Below are positions 1 through 12,017 of a DNA stretch of 64,000 nucleotides, one piece after another. The notes under the pieces were generated by a model. It worked only from the letters and a program-made list of their open reading frames with translations, searched no databases and was not told the origin of the DNA. How positions within the stretch are numbered: position 1 is the stretch's first letter; each line of letters opens with the position of its first letter. The DNA is taken from contig WBVU01000019.1 of the NCBI GenBank assembly GCA_009192285.1, forward strand, positions 372,001 through 436,000, given 5' to 3'. This DNA comes from Morchella semilibera (taxonomy: Eukaryota > Ascomycota > Pezizomycetes > Pezizales > Morchellaceae). Made by a program: the position numbers and the translations under genes.

Positions 1-1181
1 TGGAAGGTATACGTAGATCGGGCTGGAATAGTTGAATCCAACCAAGTCAAGTACGTATTATTGCTTGGCGGGTATCGAGGTTTGTGAGGGCGAGAAACAT
101 GAACAATAGTGCTCCCTAGTACTGGTGTTTGCGGTCTACCTCGCTCCAACCTGTCGTAGGCTTGGGATGGCAAAATATAAATGTAAGAATTTTGCCTGTA
201 TTGTCGTGGTGGCTTTAGTTCTGATTGATGAGTGCAAGCTCAGATTAATCCCTAACCCCACTGATGTTCATAATCAACCCCATAGCAGCTATATTATAGA
301 TGTGGTTTAATAGATAGAGTAGTGGAAACCCAAACCCTGTAGCCCTTACAGCCTCGGTCCTAACATGCTTAGAGTGTGATACAATAAGGATTCATAGGGT
401 ATCACTCGTGATGGCAATACGTGTAGGAGCCTTAGATAGGGGTGGGGCTAGATAAAAACCAGCTGAAAATATATATTCTACATCGGTATCCTAGCTATTC
501 TTGTCATACTGGAGGTTATGACCAGCCCTCTGGCTCTCCAGTGTACGTAGTATGGTATTGCCCCGAAGTTAATTACAATACAAGGGCCAAACAAGCTTCT
601 AGGGAGGCATTGCAGGGTGGTGATTGCGAGTGCGTAATTGCTGCTATCCTACAGAGTCGAATAGAGATATTCCATAAATATGATGATATATCCCAGCCCA
701 TGATACCATGTCGTTTTGATATCACTCGCATTTTGTTAATGTCAGCTCTGCTTTATAAGCTTTTAACAATTGTATTTATACAATTGACTCTGGTACAAAG
801 ACAAAAGGTCTTCAAGGATGAGAAGTTACTATGCCCAGAGCACGTTACGGTTCGACATTTGGGGATTTGGTACCGCGCCGTACCAGAAATAGTAGAAAAT
901 GGGTACATATCTCGGACACAATGTCATATAAATTACCCAGGCCACCAATCCTCAGTATCCACCTGTTGGGGAGTCCAACACAATATATATATCGGAATAG
1001 TCCACTTCTAAATCCAACAGGGTTAGGGCTCCCCGGCATTTCCACAGACTTGGCGGGGAAACTACACCTCCTCTTGGCGCTGCTATCCTGGACATCGAAG
1101 CACCCGGATAGACCACCAGCGACCACACTACGGTACCCCCCCCAGACACATACTCTCCCCTCAATCTCAATCCACAGCACC
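1..1181. other. Upstream stretch, no supported gene
   Basis: No recognisable gene was found. The longest open frame on the + strand (442-1011, 189 codons) matches no family I know, has no signal peptide or domain-like pattern and runs into the 5' flank of the complex I gene. It is AT-richer than the coding DNA downstream. I treat it as non-coding, but a lineage-specific gene cannot be excluded. Confidence 0.5.
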
Positions 1182-1804
1182 ATGTTCGCCGTCCGAAGCC
1201 GGGCCCTCGCCTGCCGCCCATTCCTCGCCAAACGCGCCTTCGCATCCCACGCCGACAAAGGCGGATCACACCACCATGACGACCACCATGGGCCGCCCGT
1301 TGAAGAATGTGCGTCCGCCTCCATACCCCCCCCCCTGGTGGTCAGGCGCTGACGGACAGGTTCCGAGTAACTAGCCTTCGGAAAGGGGTTCTACCTCTCG
1401 ATCGCGGCCGTCGTGGGCGGCCTGGCCTTCTACAAACTCGAGCAGTCTGCTACTGGCGCTAGGGGATCTCCCTTGACCCGTGCTATCGAGTACTACGGTA
1501 ACATGAGCAAGGACTGGGAGGATCGGAACAACAGACACACGGCGATGGTTGAGCGTGCGGCTAAGGATAGGACCTTGTTCGAGGACTCAAAGCCCAGCAG
1601 TGTTGTCAGTGTGAAGTTCCCGGAGTATGTTTTATCCCGTGTTCATTCAATAGGTGGGGATTGTGGAGCTTCAATTGTATCGGGACTAATATATTTTTTT
1701 TTAATAGGATCCTCAATAGCGGATCTCCATATATGAATGAGGTCGGCTGGCGGGGTAATGATCTCTTGGCTTTGCAAGCTCACTGCGAGGCTCAAAGGAA
1801 GTAG
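1182..1804 (+). CDS. Mitochondrial complex I accessory subunit (17.8 kDa type, NDUFB11/ESSS-like)
   Basis: Three exons, 1182-1308, 1375-1624 and 1708-1804, join in frame to about 157 residues. The N-terminus is a mitochondrial presequence (Arg/Ala-rich, ending near RAFASH), followed by a His-rich stretch. Exon 1 joins exon 2 to read EESFGKGFYLSIAAVVGG, the conserved start of the single membrane helix of this fungal NADH:ubiquinone oxidoreductase subunit. A charged matrix or intermembrane-space tail follows, ending NSGSPYMNEVGWRG. The first donor is GTGCGT and the second GTATGT. Family knowledge: it is a non-catalytic accessory subunit of the membrane arm in the inner membrane. The equivalence to NDUFB11/ESSS is from memory and less certain than the fungal 17.8 kDa name. 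It converges on SPC2 with about 175 bp between stops. Confidence 0.85.
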
Positions 1805-1979
1805 AGCAAGGAATGTAGATATTGCAACACGACATAGAGAATCAAGCGCAGCCCCCAGAAAACTACATCTTGGTCTTGCGCCTCCTTGACAACAAAAAGC
1901 CAATTCATTCTTGTTTTTAACTGCTTTTAAATCCTAAAGTACATAGACCCAGGGGAGGGGAGATAGAAGTGAAGGTGGT

Positions 1980-2742
1980 TTAGTTCCCTCCACTCTTGGT
2001 TTTTGATTTAAGAGCAACAGCTTCCGTAGATTTAGCCGCAAGTGAGGGAATCGAGTTTTGTATGAAAGCCTTGAACGGCTTTGCCACGAAATAGCCCTTT
2101 TCATCGAACCAGTTCGTAAACGCACCCTCCACAGTATGCTGTCCAGATTTCCCGCGCGAGGTCGAAGTGATCTTCATGTGGTAAATTGGCGAGTGTTTCT
2201 CGGTATGGGTCGAGATATTGATCTAGGGGTGTTTCTTCGTTAGGAAAACGGCTGGCGCGGAATTAAAAAAAAAAAAAAAAAAAGGACGGGACTGACTTTG
2301 ACACCGTCCTTCTTCCCCACATATACCGTCCCGCCCTCAACCAGCCATATCCAGCAGGTCAGAGCTGTATTGAGGATAAAATACGCAATGACCGCATAGA
2401 GCGTCCCAGCCTTTGCCGCCTCGAACCCGGCGGTCCAGTCGTAGTAGAAAGTAACCCCCGCGATGGCACACGCAGTGAACCCGATAGCGAGACGGACATC
2501 TGTGAGGGTGTGGTCCTGCTTATACCCGAGAGATTTAAGGTACTATTGCGATTGTCAGCTCGAGGGTCCAGTAGAGCTCAGAAGGTGGGGGGGGGGGGGC
2601 TACAGACAGGAGCTATCATGTCATCCGTGGTATTCTTGAGCGCTAGGTGAAGGTTTAGCTTGTCAGCGTAAGGGATGCGGTGGGATATAAGGATCTATGT
2701 ACCTGGAAGAGCATTGATGTTGACTTTCGGTCTCGAGTCCAT
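1980..2742 (-). CDS. SPC2: Signal peptidase complex subunit 2
   Basis: Minus strand, four exons: 2742-2703, 2642-2608, 2542-2297 and 2222-1980, giving 187 residues, close to yeast Spc2 (178). The joined N-terminus reads VNINALPALKNTTDD and then YLKSLGYKQDHTLTDVRLAI, the SPC25/SPC2 signature. Two transmembrane helices follow (residues about 43-60 and 68-85), then a cytosolic beta-rich domain containing KGYFVAKPFKAFIQNSIPSL. Spc2 is a non-catalytic ER membrane subunit that links signal peptidase to the translocon. The first two exons are only 40 and 35 bp and were placed by family similarity, so they are the least certain part. Intron 3 contains a 19-base A run (2265-2283). Confidence 0.9.
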
Positions 2743-4704
2743 GTTTGTCGGTGTTGTTTTTTTTCTTCCGGGTATCTTCTTTGTTGCGGGTCGTTTAGTG
2801 AGGTGTTGACGTTGAAGCTGTATTTACTAAAGCGTGTCCTCTCTGCGCCGCCAAGATGGCCCTGGGCGCGCTTTACCCGAAAGGGGTGATGAGGCTCTTT
2901 CAGAAGTTTCGCTAGCACTAACCCTAACCCTCTGGCTGGATTCGAGTGAGACGCGGTGATGAAATATCGAAAAGAGCTGGTATCTCGGAGTTTCGGTTGT
3001 AGGTCAAATATAGGGCTTTCTCTGTTACTGTCAGCTTGCTTCTTCTGGGCCTGGGGGGTTTCTATTTTTGCTCTGCCTGGCCGCCTAGGACATATATCGT
3101 AAGGAGATATATACATGTCCCAAAAGACAGCCTCTACAATAAATCCTCTCGAACACAGCCTCAGAACCGGTTGTTTATATATCGCGCCCCAACCTGAACC
3201 TAACCGACAGACGCACAGCACTAATCCACTACGCTTACGGATAAAGCCGACACCGTGGCTAATTCCCGGGACCAGACGTGAGCCTGTTAGTCCCTGGCCG
3301 GCCGCCTAATCCCTCCTTCATATATATAGGCCCGCAACGAGGGGCCCGGGAGTCGGGGTAGATGGGGGCGTCTCGGGGGGGCGGGATCTGGCTTAATCTC
3401 GTCCCGCCCCGTCCCGCCCCGTCTCGTGCCCACCGCACCGCTACGGGCCGTGAGGGTTCGCCCGGCAGCGAAGGGGTGAGACAGCCAGTTTAAGTCGAGT
3501 CTACTACATGTATGTACTAGATTACACCCACCCTTTTGGTTGTGACCGGGGGGGGGGGGGAGGTATTGACTAAGCACGACACATCAAGGTCAAACTTGCA
3601 GGAATTGGGTTTGGGGGGGGGGGGGGGGGGGGCCGAAGGCCTAACTGGCGGGAGGGAATCCAAGGCTAAAAAATAATTAAATGACAAAAAAAAAAGCCGG
3701 CAACAAAAGACTTATGTGCATGAGTACTCATCCCTCAAGAGCGTCGCTACCATATTGGGCATTCTCACCACTGCTCCCACCAGGATTTGAACCTGTCGTG
3801 GTCATATGACGAAGCCCAGTGTATTACCACTAGGCCACGCCACGATGCTTTTGTTTGTGCCGTTGTGGTTTATGAGACCTCCATTTCTTGGCAACGCATC
3901 AAACTGGATTGCATCACGGGTGTGAAAGGCAACGAACAAGAAAATTATTAATTCTCAAGGCTATGCTGCATGTGTTTGCCGCTTGGCGCATATAGGGGCT
4001 CACAGGTACTCTGAGAAGGAAATCATAGGCATAAGGATTGGATATATCTCCATGCGTACTGGCCTTCAGGCTTCTTGTATGTATGTACGGCGGGACATCA
4101 ACCATGGAGATGCCATAACCCCGAACCGATATATACACACACAATACAAAGATACCAAAACGCAGCACTCCAAGTAAGTAAGCACCACCGCTACCCCCCA
4201 GCCCTGGAACGTGCGTGTCAAGGAACAGAGCCACCATCAATCACAGGATATCACTCGACCGGCCACCGGGGGACTGGCTACAAGGGAGCTGTCTACGTAG
4301 GGGTACGGTGACTACAGCACAAGAGAGCTGTCTACGGAGGGTTGTGCCCGGGGGTAACATACGTAGCATAGGTCTGGGTGCTTGAGTACTTGTAGCGTTG
4401 GTGTGTCCCTGTATGTATGTATGTGTGTATGTGTATTAGATGCCTCAAAGGGTTGTCATGTTGTGGTGGACTAGACGTCTGTGTTGGGTGGCTCGCCGCG
4501 CCTGGTGCACGCGGTGTGGTTTGTTGCTAGATATCTAGTTATCCGGGCGTGCCTGGCCCGCTGGTTCTTTACGATGGATGTTTACGCTCACCATCAGTCA
4601 CTGTTTCCAAGATCACGAGATATCACTCGCCACAACTCACTACCAAAACAAAACACTATATATTTATTCCCCCCCTCCAAAAAGAAACGCTACCTATACC
4701 CCTT
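2743..4704. other. Intergenic stretch with G-runs and a tRNA-like relic
   Basis: No protein gene is supported between the SPC2 start and the CLC stop. The stretch holds GC-rich repeats of a GTCCCGCCCC motif near 3395-3425, pure G runs at 3548-3560 (13 G) and 3613-3632 (20 G), and a tRNA-like sequence (annotated separately). A 17-bp motif GAGCTGTCTACGKAGGG occurs twice near 4288 and 4325. Long open frames here are low-complexity or antisense and lack domain patterns. Confidence 0.6.
3772..3845 (-). pseudogene. tRNA-like sequence, probably a tRNA relic
   Basis: On the minus strand a perfect A box (TGGCCTAGTGG) is followed 44 bases later by a perfect B box (GGTTCAAATCC), the spacing of an intron-less tRNA. 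The 3' part reads like a genuine tRNA end (CCTGG then TGGGAGC plus A). The expected 5' acceptor strand GCTCCCA is absent, however: the seven bases before the A box are CGTGGCG and do not pair, and I could not form a five-pair anticodon stem. It therefore looks like a degenerate tRNA gene or a tRNA-derived insert that may keep its internal Pol III promoter. The anticodon cannot be assigned. Confidence 0.45.
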
Positions 4705-7700
4705 CTACAGGGCCATCTCCCCTCCTACCCCTTCTCCCTCCCTTTCCCACCCCACCTGCTCCCCCTCCCCCTCCTCCCCCACCAACAACCTGACGCCCTC
4801 CCCTCCGCCTCCGCCTCCTCCCTCCCCGTCTCCCTCCCCCTGCACCCCGTTGACAACCTCCCACACATCCTTCTTCGTCAGTAGCCCCTGCAGCACCCCA
4901 TGCCGCGCAAACACGATATACCTCAGCCCCAACTTCTGGAACAGTCCCGCCACCAGCACCAGGCTCGCCTCTGGCGCCAGGGTGATCGGCGTAGCGTCCA
5001 TCCAGCCGCGCAGGTCCACCACGCCCTCCCCGAGCGCCACGGGGACGCCAAACGGGGACTCGCCCGGCGCGGATGGCGACGGCGACCCAAACACGATCTC
5101 TGTGTCGCCGCCTGCCGCCCGGCCGCGCGCTTGGTCTAGCGCGCACCGCAGCTCGGACCGGCTGATGTAGCCGACGAGGACGGCGTCGCGCGTGTCGGTG
5201 ACGACGGGGAAGCCCTTGTACGGCTGCGAGGCGAGCAGGCGCTCCAGTCCCGCGAGGGTGCTGCCCGTCTCTGGGATGACGACGAGGTCCTCGGTGCGCG
5301 TCATGATCTCTGTGACTGGCAGTGGCGGAAGACGGTCCTCGCGGTTGTCGAGGAAGGGGTAGTGACGGTGGCGGATCCAGCTCTCGTAGATGCCGTACTT
5401 GCCGAATGCGTCGCCGACCCATTTGCTGATGAGCACGGCGATCATGATGGGGAGGACGTAGGTGAGAGCGCCCGTGAGCTCAAAGAGGATGACCACAATA
5501 GAGACGGTCATGCGGGTGACGCCGCCTAGGGCGGAGGCTGCACCGATTATGGCGAAGACGCCGGGGGTCACACACTCAACGTCGGGGGTGCAGGAGGAGA
5601 AGAGGTAGGAGGTGGGGTGGGTACGCTGGAAGGACTGGAGGGCCATACCGAGGGAGCGGCCGTACAGCGCGCCGATGGCCATGCTGGGAAGAATGATCCC
5701 GGCCGGGACTTGGAGGCCGAAGGTGGCGGAGGCGAGGAGGATGCCGAGGACGGCGGAGAGGAGGAGCAGGATGATGGGAGGGGCGGACTTGGCCACACAG
5801 AGGCCGAGAGGGTCTTCAGTGGTTTTGGAGCACTCCTGGAAGAGGTCTGCCACGAGCGCGGAGGGCGAAGGCCGCATGAAGATGATGGGGAAGTTGATTA
5901 GTGCGGTGATGAGCGCGACGACGGCCACCTCGGTGACGGGGTACCGGCGGATGAAGGACGACTTGCGGTACTGCGCGATGCGCATGTTGAGGCGGATGAA
6001 GAATGCGCCATAGAGGCCGCCGAGCACACCCAGCAGCGCGAACGGGATGATCTCGAAATCGTGCCAGCTGCGCGTATACTTGACCTGGTAGAGCACGAGC
6101 TTGCCGGTGCGGAACGGGTTCATGAACTGTAGGGTGACGGCGGCGACCATGGCCGAGACAAATGACTGCCACATGGCCTTGTCGGGGAAGTAGTAGGAGA
6201 GCTGCTCGAGCGAGAAGAGGACACCCCCGATTGGCGAGCCAAAGGCGACAGAGATACCGGCGGCGGAGGCGGCGGAGAGGACTTCACGCTTGCGCGCTTC
6301 GTTCTTGGAGAGTGAGGGGAAGGGCTTCATGAGGATGTTGGCGCAGCAGCAGGCAACGTGCACGAGGGGGCCTTCTTTCCCGAGCCAGAGGCCAGAGGCG
6401 ACGGCGAGGCACTGGGTGGTGATGGGAAGAGTGTTAGAATGGAATGAAATGGGCCAGGTGGGGGAGATGAGTGAGAGTGTGTGATCCAATTACTAACCAG
6501 ACCGAGTGATTTTATGATGAGCGTCTGGGCGCCCATAAACCTCCGGATCACGAAACCACCCAGAACGGTCTTGATCTCGGGGATACCAGAATGCTTTGCA
6601 TATATGGCGTACGTGGTCACTAAAATGCTCGCCGTGACCGCAAACAGAATCTACAGCGCTATCAGCAACATGCACGGCATGATATAGCACAATGACTAAC
6701 TGAAAAAAAAAAGGCACACCTACGGAAAACAGTATATAAAAGAAATACTCGACGATATAGGCGCTCTTTGCTGCGCCCACCGCCGACCTCCATGGCACCC
6801 ATGTTGTACACGTCTCACCCGCTAGCACTCACTCCCCTCCATCAGCACATCGTACTCACCCCAAAGCCCCACCCTACCCGCCCCCCAGCAGGGAAAAAGT
6901 ACCTACCGTCAAGCCCCAGACAGCAAAAGTGCCTACTGAGGTAAAACGTCTCCCCGCAATACCCATGCTTCAAATCCCCCAACCAATTCGTGGCAATATC
7001 GATCCCGGCTGCAATCAGCCCTGCCATGATCCCAGTCCCAATCAGGACAATCCAGACCTGGCTCGAGTCCCATAGCTGCGCTAAATGGCCTAATACCCCC
7101 GTACGCCGCGAAAGCGCCCGGATGCGTAGCCGCTCCTTGGTATACTCGAAGATCCAGTCGATGGCCGTGAGATCGTCGTAGACACGGCGGCCGGGGCTCT
7201 CGGTGGTTGACCATGGATCGATATTGCTCTCGGCGTGGGAGAAGGAGGAGGTGTTGAGCTGGAAAGGGGAGTCTGGGGGGTCGTAACCATCGTCGTAGTG
7301 ATCTGGCACTATCAGGTTAGTGGCGGAGGTGCTGGGCGTGCTCTCGGTTGTGTTGGCGGCGGAGGAGAATAAGGAGTATCGGGATGGTGGAGGTTTCTGC
7401 CGACGCTTGAAGGAGAGTCTGTGGTTTACATTAGCTGGGTGGGGGGGAAGTGGGGAGTGGGGGAATGGGAAGGAGAAGGGTACCCGCTGGTAGAGTCGAG
7501 GAAACTTGCACGCACTGGGTCGTCGTCGTCTTCATCCTCATCATCGCCTTCTTCGGCTGTAGGTGCTGGCGGACGAGTTGTAGTATTTGTAGTTGAGGTT
7601 ATGGTTGTGGGGCCTTGGTCTGGGGTGGAGGAGGAGGAGGAGGATGTCTCGGACGCGGTTTCAGAGCCGAAACTTAGTAGACGGGCCGGGGTGGGGCCAT

Positions 7701-7705
7701 TGCAT
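4705..7705 (-). CDS. CLC-family chloride channel/transporter with C-terminal CBS pair
   Basis: Minus strand, five exons that join in frame: 7705-7484, 7418-6907, 6821-6724, 6650-6498 and 6411-4705, about 896 residues. The true first exon upstream of 7705 is not resolved, so the start is partial. After a disordered acidic N-terminus comes the CLC core: AKHSGIPEIK (chloride-binding loop, normally GSGIPE), GKEGPLVHV with the gating glutamate, and LFSLEQLSYYF. In the last motif the position of the proton glutamate of CLC exchangers is Gln. Two CBS domains follow (about EIMTRTEDLVV and ITLAPEASLV), then a Gly/Glu-rich tail encoded by GC-rich DNA. The family moves chloride across endomembranes or the plasma membrane. 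It is the fungal KHSGIPE subgroup rather than a clear Gef1 orthologue. It diverges from AVO1. Confidence 0.9.
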
Positions 7706-8460
7706 CTGTCGGTGGGGGGGAGAGGAAGCGGGGCAATTATATGTATATAGCTAGGAGGTTAGGGCTAGGGGTATATGGACTCTGACTGCAGCGCTCATAA
7801 GAGTCGAGAGAGAGGGAGAGAGAGAGAGAGAGGACCGAGATGATTGAGAGATTGAGTGCAAGTGAATGTGTAACCTTGTATGTATGTGGGTGCAGCTGTG
7901 TGTTACTATGAATACATTGGTGGCTTGGCATATTGTCGTGGGGGGGAAAAGAAGAGGAGAGGCTTAGGTTATGCATACATTTTACAGAGATCTAGATTAC
8001 ACATCGGGGACAGCTGCAATCATGTGAAGAGGAAGAGGAAGAGAGGAAGGAGAAGATGATGTAGACAGAACAGATTAGACAATAGAGAGACATTCTCCCC
8101 CTCCCCTCGCTCGTACCTAAATGTACCTACATGTACCTGACATAACATAACATGACCCCCCCACCATAAAGCTTCTTTCTCTAGCTCTCTCTAGCGTCCG
8201 TCCCTTGTCCGATGCATTGACGACAAGACCAGATCGACAGAGAGCATCATCACCATCACAGCTATTCACAACTCTTCACCCATCCATCCATCCATCCACA
8301 GACATTCACATCTATAATCTCTGCATCTACAACTATTCACATCACAACTACATTCTCGACACCTCAACAACCCCCCCCCCCCTCAACAGCATGCCCCCAC
8401 TCCACACATGAACTTGTCTCTACCACCACTACCACCACTACCACCACCACCACCATCACA
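7706..8460. other. Divergent CLC/AVO1 promoter region
   Basis: This region lies between the last resolved CLC exon and AVO1 and must hold the missing CLC first exon; candidate ATGs near 7797 and 7933 (minus strand) do not give an acceptable phase. It contains an (AG)n run at 7806-7832 and, near AVO1, a CA/CT-rich leader with CCATCCAT repeats (about 8281-8298), typical of fungal 5' UTRs. Confidence 0.6.
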
Positions 8461-10992
8461 ATGTCGCTCCTCCAACACCAAGAGTATCCCCCCCCCAACC
8501 CCCCAACCCCCCCATGCACCATCCATCCACTAACCCACTCACAGCTTCGTCCTCTACCGTATTCGTAACCGTTACCTTAACTGTATGAAAGATGGCGTTG
8601 GAGAGCGCCTCATCTCCATCAACCCAACGACCCTAACAATACCCGCCTTCAAGAATGCTGGTTGGGGCTCCCCCACAGAAATACGCCGTACCTACTCGCC
8701 GCCCATCCCCGTCGGTGCCGAGACCGAGTACTTTGCGCTGAGAGAAGCCAATGTCCCTAGTACCAATGCGCCCACGACGGGTGCGGGGAGTCCACCACTG
8801 TTTGAGGTGTTGATGAGCGGGAGTGCGGGCACTGGTGCAAGGGAAAAGAGACGCGCGAGGGAGAGGGAAGCGCATAGGGAGGTTGATGATAGTAGTGTGA
8901 GTGAGGATAGTGAGGAGGAGGAGGGTGGCACGGCGTAGGTGGACTTTTAGCTTTATGGGGGGTGGCTATAACACCCCCATCCCCCCCTTCCCCACACGGC
9001 CTCGGTGTGGTCATTTGTTTATAGATAGTTAAACTAATGGGATTTCATAACAGCCCCAGCACACGCATACAATTCGACTTCCCCAAGAAAGAGATCGCCC
9101 CCCGTCCGCGCTCTGGTAGCTCCCCCATCCGCTCCGGCCCGCAAGTCCTTGTCACCTCACCATCCAAATCCCGCACGCGCCGGCTCCGCGGTGGCTCCCA
9201 CGGTGATGTCGATTTTGTCAAGAGCACAATACACAGTAGCAACATTGACCGCCTCCCGGATGCCGACGAAGAGCTCCTCAGCAGCGGTCTCATCTCCTCC
9301 GCCGAGAAGCTTCATGCCCGCATCACCGACCGCCTCCGCTCCTCTCCCAACTCCTCCCTCCCGCGCGACGACGGCTTTGATAGCCCCGACGACAGCGACG
9401 ACACCGCAAGCATCTCCTCCGACTTCCCCGAGACTGCAGACTCGAACCCCGCCGTCCTCGGCGGCATGGGTATGGGTATGGACAACTCACTCAGCGCTGG
9501 CGGCATGCGACGTATCCCGCAGCAACAACAGCAGCACCAGTCCGACGCCGGCGCGGTCCTCCACGCTCTCCCACCACCGATACGGCCCGTCTCGCAGCTC
9601 CAGCCTGTGTCCGCGCTTACGCAGCTGCTGGCAGCCAAGTCGCGCGAGGCAGAGAACCCGCTGGAGACGTACAGGCTCTTTAGCGGAAAGGGAGAGCTCA
9701 CACCGATTACACTGCACCTGTATATCCCTTATTCGCGCAGCAAGGCGCCCATCGACGTGATTCTAAACCGACTGCCCAAGGAGCGAGACAATCAGAACCG
9801 CGGCGAGACGACGGTCGCCGAGGCCATAGGCTTTACCCTATACAAGTACATCGAGGACAAGCGCGAGCCCGCGCTGACGGATGAGCTCTGTGATATCAAT
9901 ATGTGGACCTTCCGCATGGTGGATGACGGCGAACCGGACGAGGACTTTCCGCCGCTGGAACGCACACAGCCCGTTACGGCATATATCGTCAAAAAGACGG
10001 GCAGGGGCGGCCGCGGCGCCCGAGATATGAAGATGGAGGGTGAGTTCGCGATGGTCCAAGCAACGCCCGACCAGTACATTGAGAACTGCCGCATCACGCC
10101 CTACGAGCGCAAACCAAAACCCAGCTCTGCCCTCACCACCGGCGCCCCCAGTACCACCACCACAACCCCCGCCCCCAGCACCCCCACAAACACAATCGGC
10201 CTCGCAGCCACCACCGACCATGCCACCCCCGCCAAAACAGGATCCAGCAAGATCATCCGCATCCACATTAGTACCATTGATGAATTCGCACAGTCCGTCT
10301 CGGTCTGCGTCACAAGCGACACCTACATCGCAGAGGTGCTTGACCAGGTCTGCAGAAAGAAGCATCTCGACAAGAGCAAATACATCCTCCGTCTCACCGG
10401 CCACCCGAACGTCATCTGGCCGCTCGAGCGCACCGTCGCCGCCCTCGGCGACCGCGCTGAGCTAGACCTCGTCAGGAAGAAGACGGGTGCCGCTGCAGCT
10501 GCGGATGAGGAGGCGGCGACCGTCGCCTCCGCGAGTGCCGCCAGCAACAGTGGACGGAAGGCAAAGTTCCTGCAGCCGACGGCGTGGGCGCCGGATATGA
10601 TTGGGAGTCGGGACTACCTGGTATCCCCTCCCTTGTCCCCCCACTCCCCCCCTAGTAACAAACTAACAGACTTGTCTAGAAATACACAGTGTGGCGCAAA
10701 GCGGGCATGTCGTTCATGTCGCGGCACGAGCGCATCCTGGCCATTGACGGCGAGTACGTGCACATCATGCCGTCGGAGGCGCAGGACAGCAGCAAGACGA
10801 CCAGCATCCACATCAGCACCATTGTGGGGTGCAAGACGTACCGGAAGCAGCCGAGCCTGTTTTAAGGTTGTGGTGCTGAGGCCGCAGAGGGAGATGAAGA
10901 GGTATGATTTTGAGGCGGTGAGCGCGGAGCAGGCGGTCGAGTTGGTGGCGGCGTTGAGGGAGGGGATGGCGAGGTTTGGGATGGGGCAGTAG
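8461..10992 (+). CDS. AVO1: TORC2 subunit AVO1/SIN1, with one apparent frameshift
   Basis: Exons 8461-8483, 8545-8934, 9054-10620 and 10680-10992 give about 763 residues. The joined N-terminus MSLLQHQDFVLYRIRNRYL and the motif EIRRTYSPPIP are the fungal Sin1 start. The CRIM domain is around residues 335-490 (NPLETYRLFSGKG onward), a Ras-binding-like domain around 535-620, and a SIN1-type PH domain from about 660. Sin1 recruits AGC-kinase substrates to TORC2 at the plasma membrane through CRIM and PH. All three domains are recognisable. Within the PH domain the frame stops at 10863 after PSLF, while the conserved continuation (KVVVLRPQREMKRYDFEA) lies one base later, so one T in the run at 10860-10863 looks extra. 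The 23-bp first exon ends at a GTATCC donor, as does exon 3. Confidence 0.92.
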
Positions 10993-12017
10993 GGGGGGTC
11001 AATGATCGGGAGGGGGGGGGGGAAATTGTGTGTATTGTATTGGGACTTGCGCAGGAATGGAGCTTTTTTCTTTTCTTTTTTCTCTTTCTTCTTTTTTTCT
11101 GCTTTATATATCTCATGGCCTATGAAAAAGCATGTATTCATATTTAAACGAGGACTTGGGCTGGCTGCATTTGAGACTGGTATTTTCCTTTATATACACT
11201 CGAGTAGAAATGGCATCCATCTATACGTCCGTCGTGTCCATTCCCTGTGTGATTAGTACAGTCTGGGGACTGAGTACATTGTCCGGTCGTGTGTCTTTTG
11301 CCAACTTGTGATACTCAGCCGTTATCGGGGTCGGCTCTACCCTAAGTAGTGTAGGGTAATTGGCCCTGGCTGGTATCAAGCACCACCACCACCACCACCA
11401 CTACTAGTCATAGGTGAGGTGCGGGTATTGTCCCTGAGTGGATGTCGCTGTTGTGGCTGTCCTTGCGGGGGGGTGCATATGCCCGAAACAGGGCCACTGT
11501 CGACACTACTGCTGGGCCGGGTTGGGGCGCGTACCTGTCCGTTAGTTGCAGTTGTAAAGCTGTCTTGCCGGTGGTCGGTTGGAAAACAGGTCTCATGTCA
11601 CCTAAGCTCCAGGCCCGGGTTCGCCGGTGGCCGGTGGACCACATTACATGAGTGTTTTTTCCAGGTGGGGGAGGGGGAGGGGAGGGGCGGTACTTGTGGA
11701 CTTGTAGTAGCTAGGATTTTTCTACGTCGGGGCGTCTAAAGATTGGTGCATCTGTATATATAACACATACCTTCCTTATATACGATACGAGCCGTCGTTT
11801 CGATTGACCGGGTGTGATCCCGACCCCGATCACAGAGAATCACTCGCCGCCGGCAACTCGCCTAGTCCCAAGCCGGTAAGCACAACCCACTCACCCGTTA
11901 CCCTGCCTGCATCCCGCATCCTGCAACCAAAACCGAATCCGAATCCGCAATCCAAAAAATTCCTCTCTAAACTCACGAATTGCGCCAAACAAGACAAAAA
12001 GAACAGAACAGAAACCC
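10993..12017. other. AVO1-UTP13 intergenic region
   Basis: No gene is supported. A T/C-rich stretch follows the AVO1 stop (11068-11100), then a (CAC)n run at 11381-11401. The last 150 bases before UTP13 are CA-rich, as expected of a 5' leader. Confidence 0.6.

Noticed and set aside
442-1011. 189-codon frame at the left edge
   Set aside because: No family match and no splice or composition support. It is kept only as a remark in the intergenic entry.
2655-3221. 188-codon minus-strand frame upstream of SPC2
   Set aside because: It overlaps the first two SPC2 exons in another frame and lacks any domain pattern; SPC2 exons explain the conserved sequence there.
4481-5170. 229-codon Pro/Ser-rich frame on the + strand over the CLC gene
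   Set aside because: It lies opposite the GC-rich CLC C-terminal exon and has only low-complexity composition; the CLC frame has domains and splice support.
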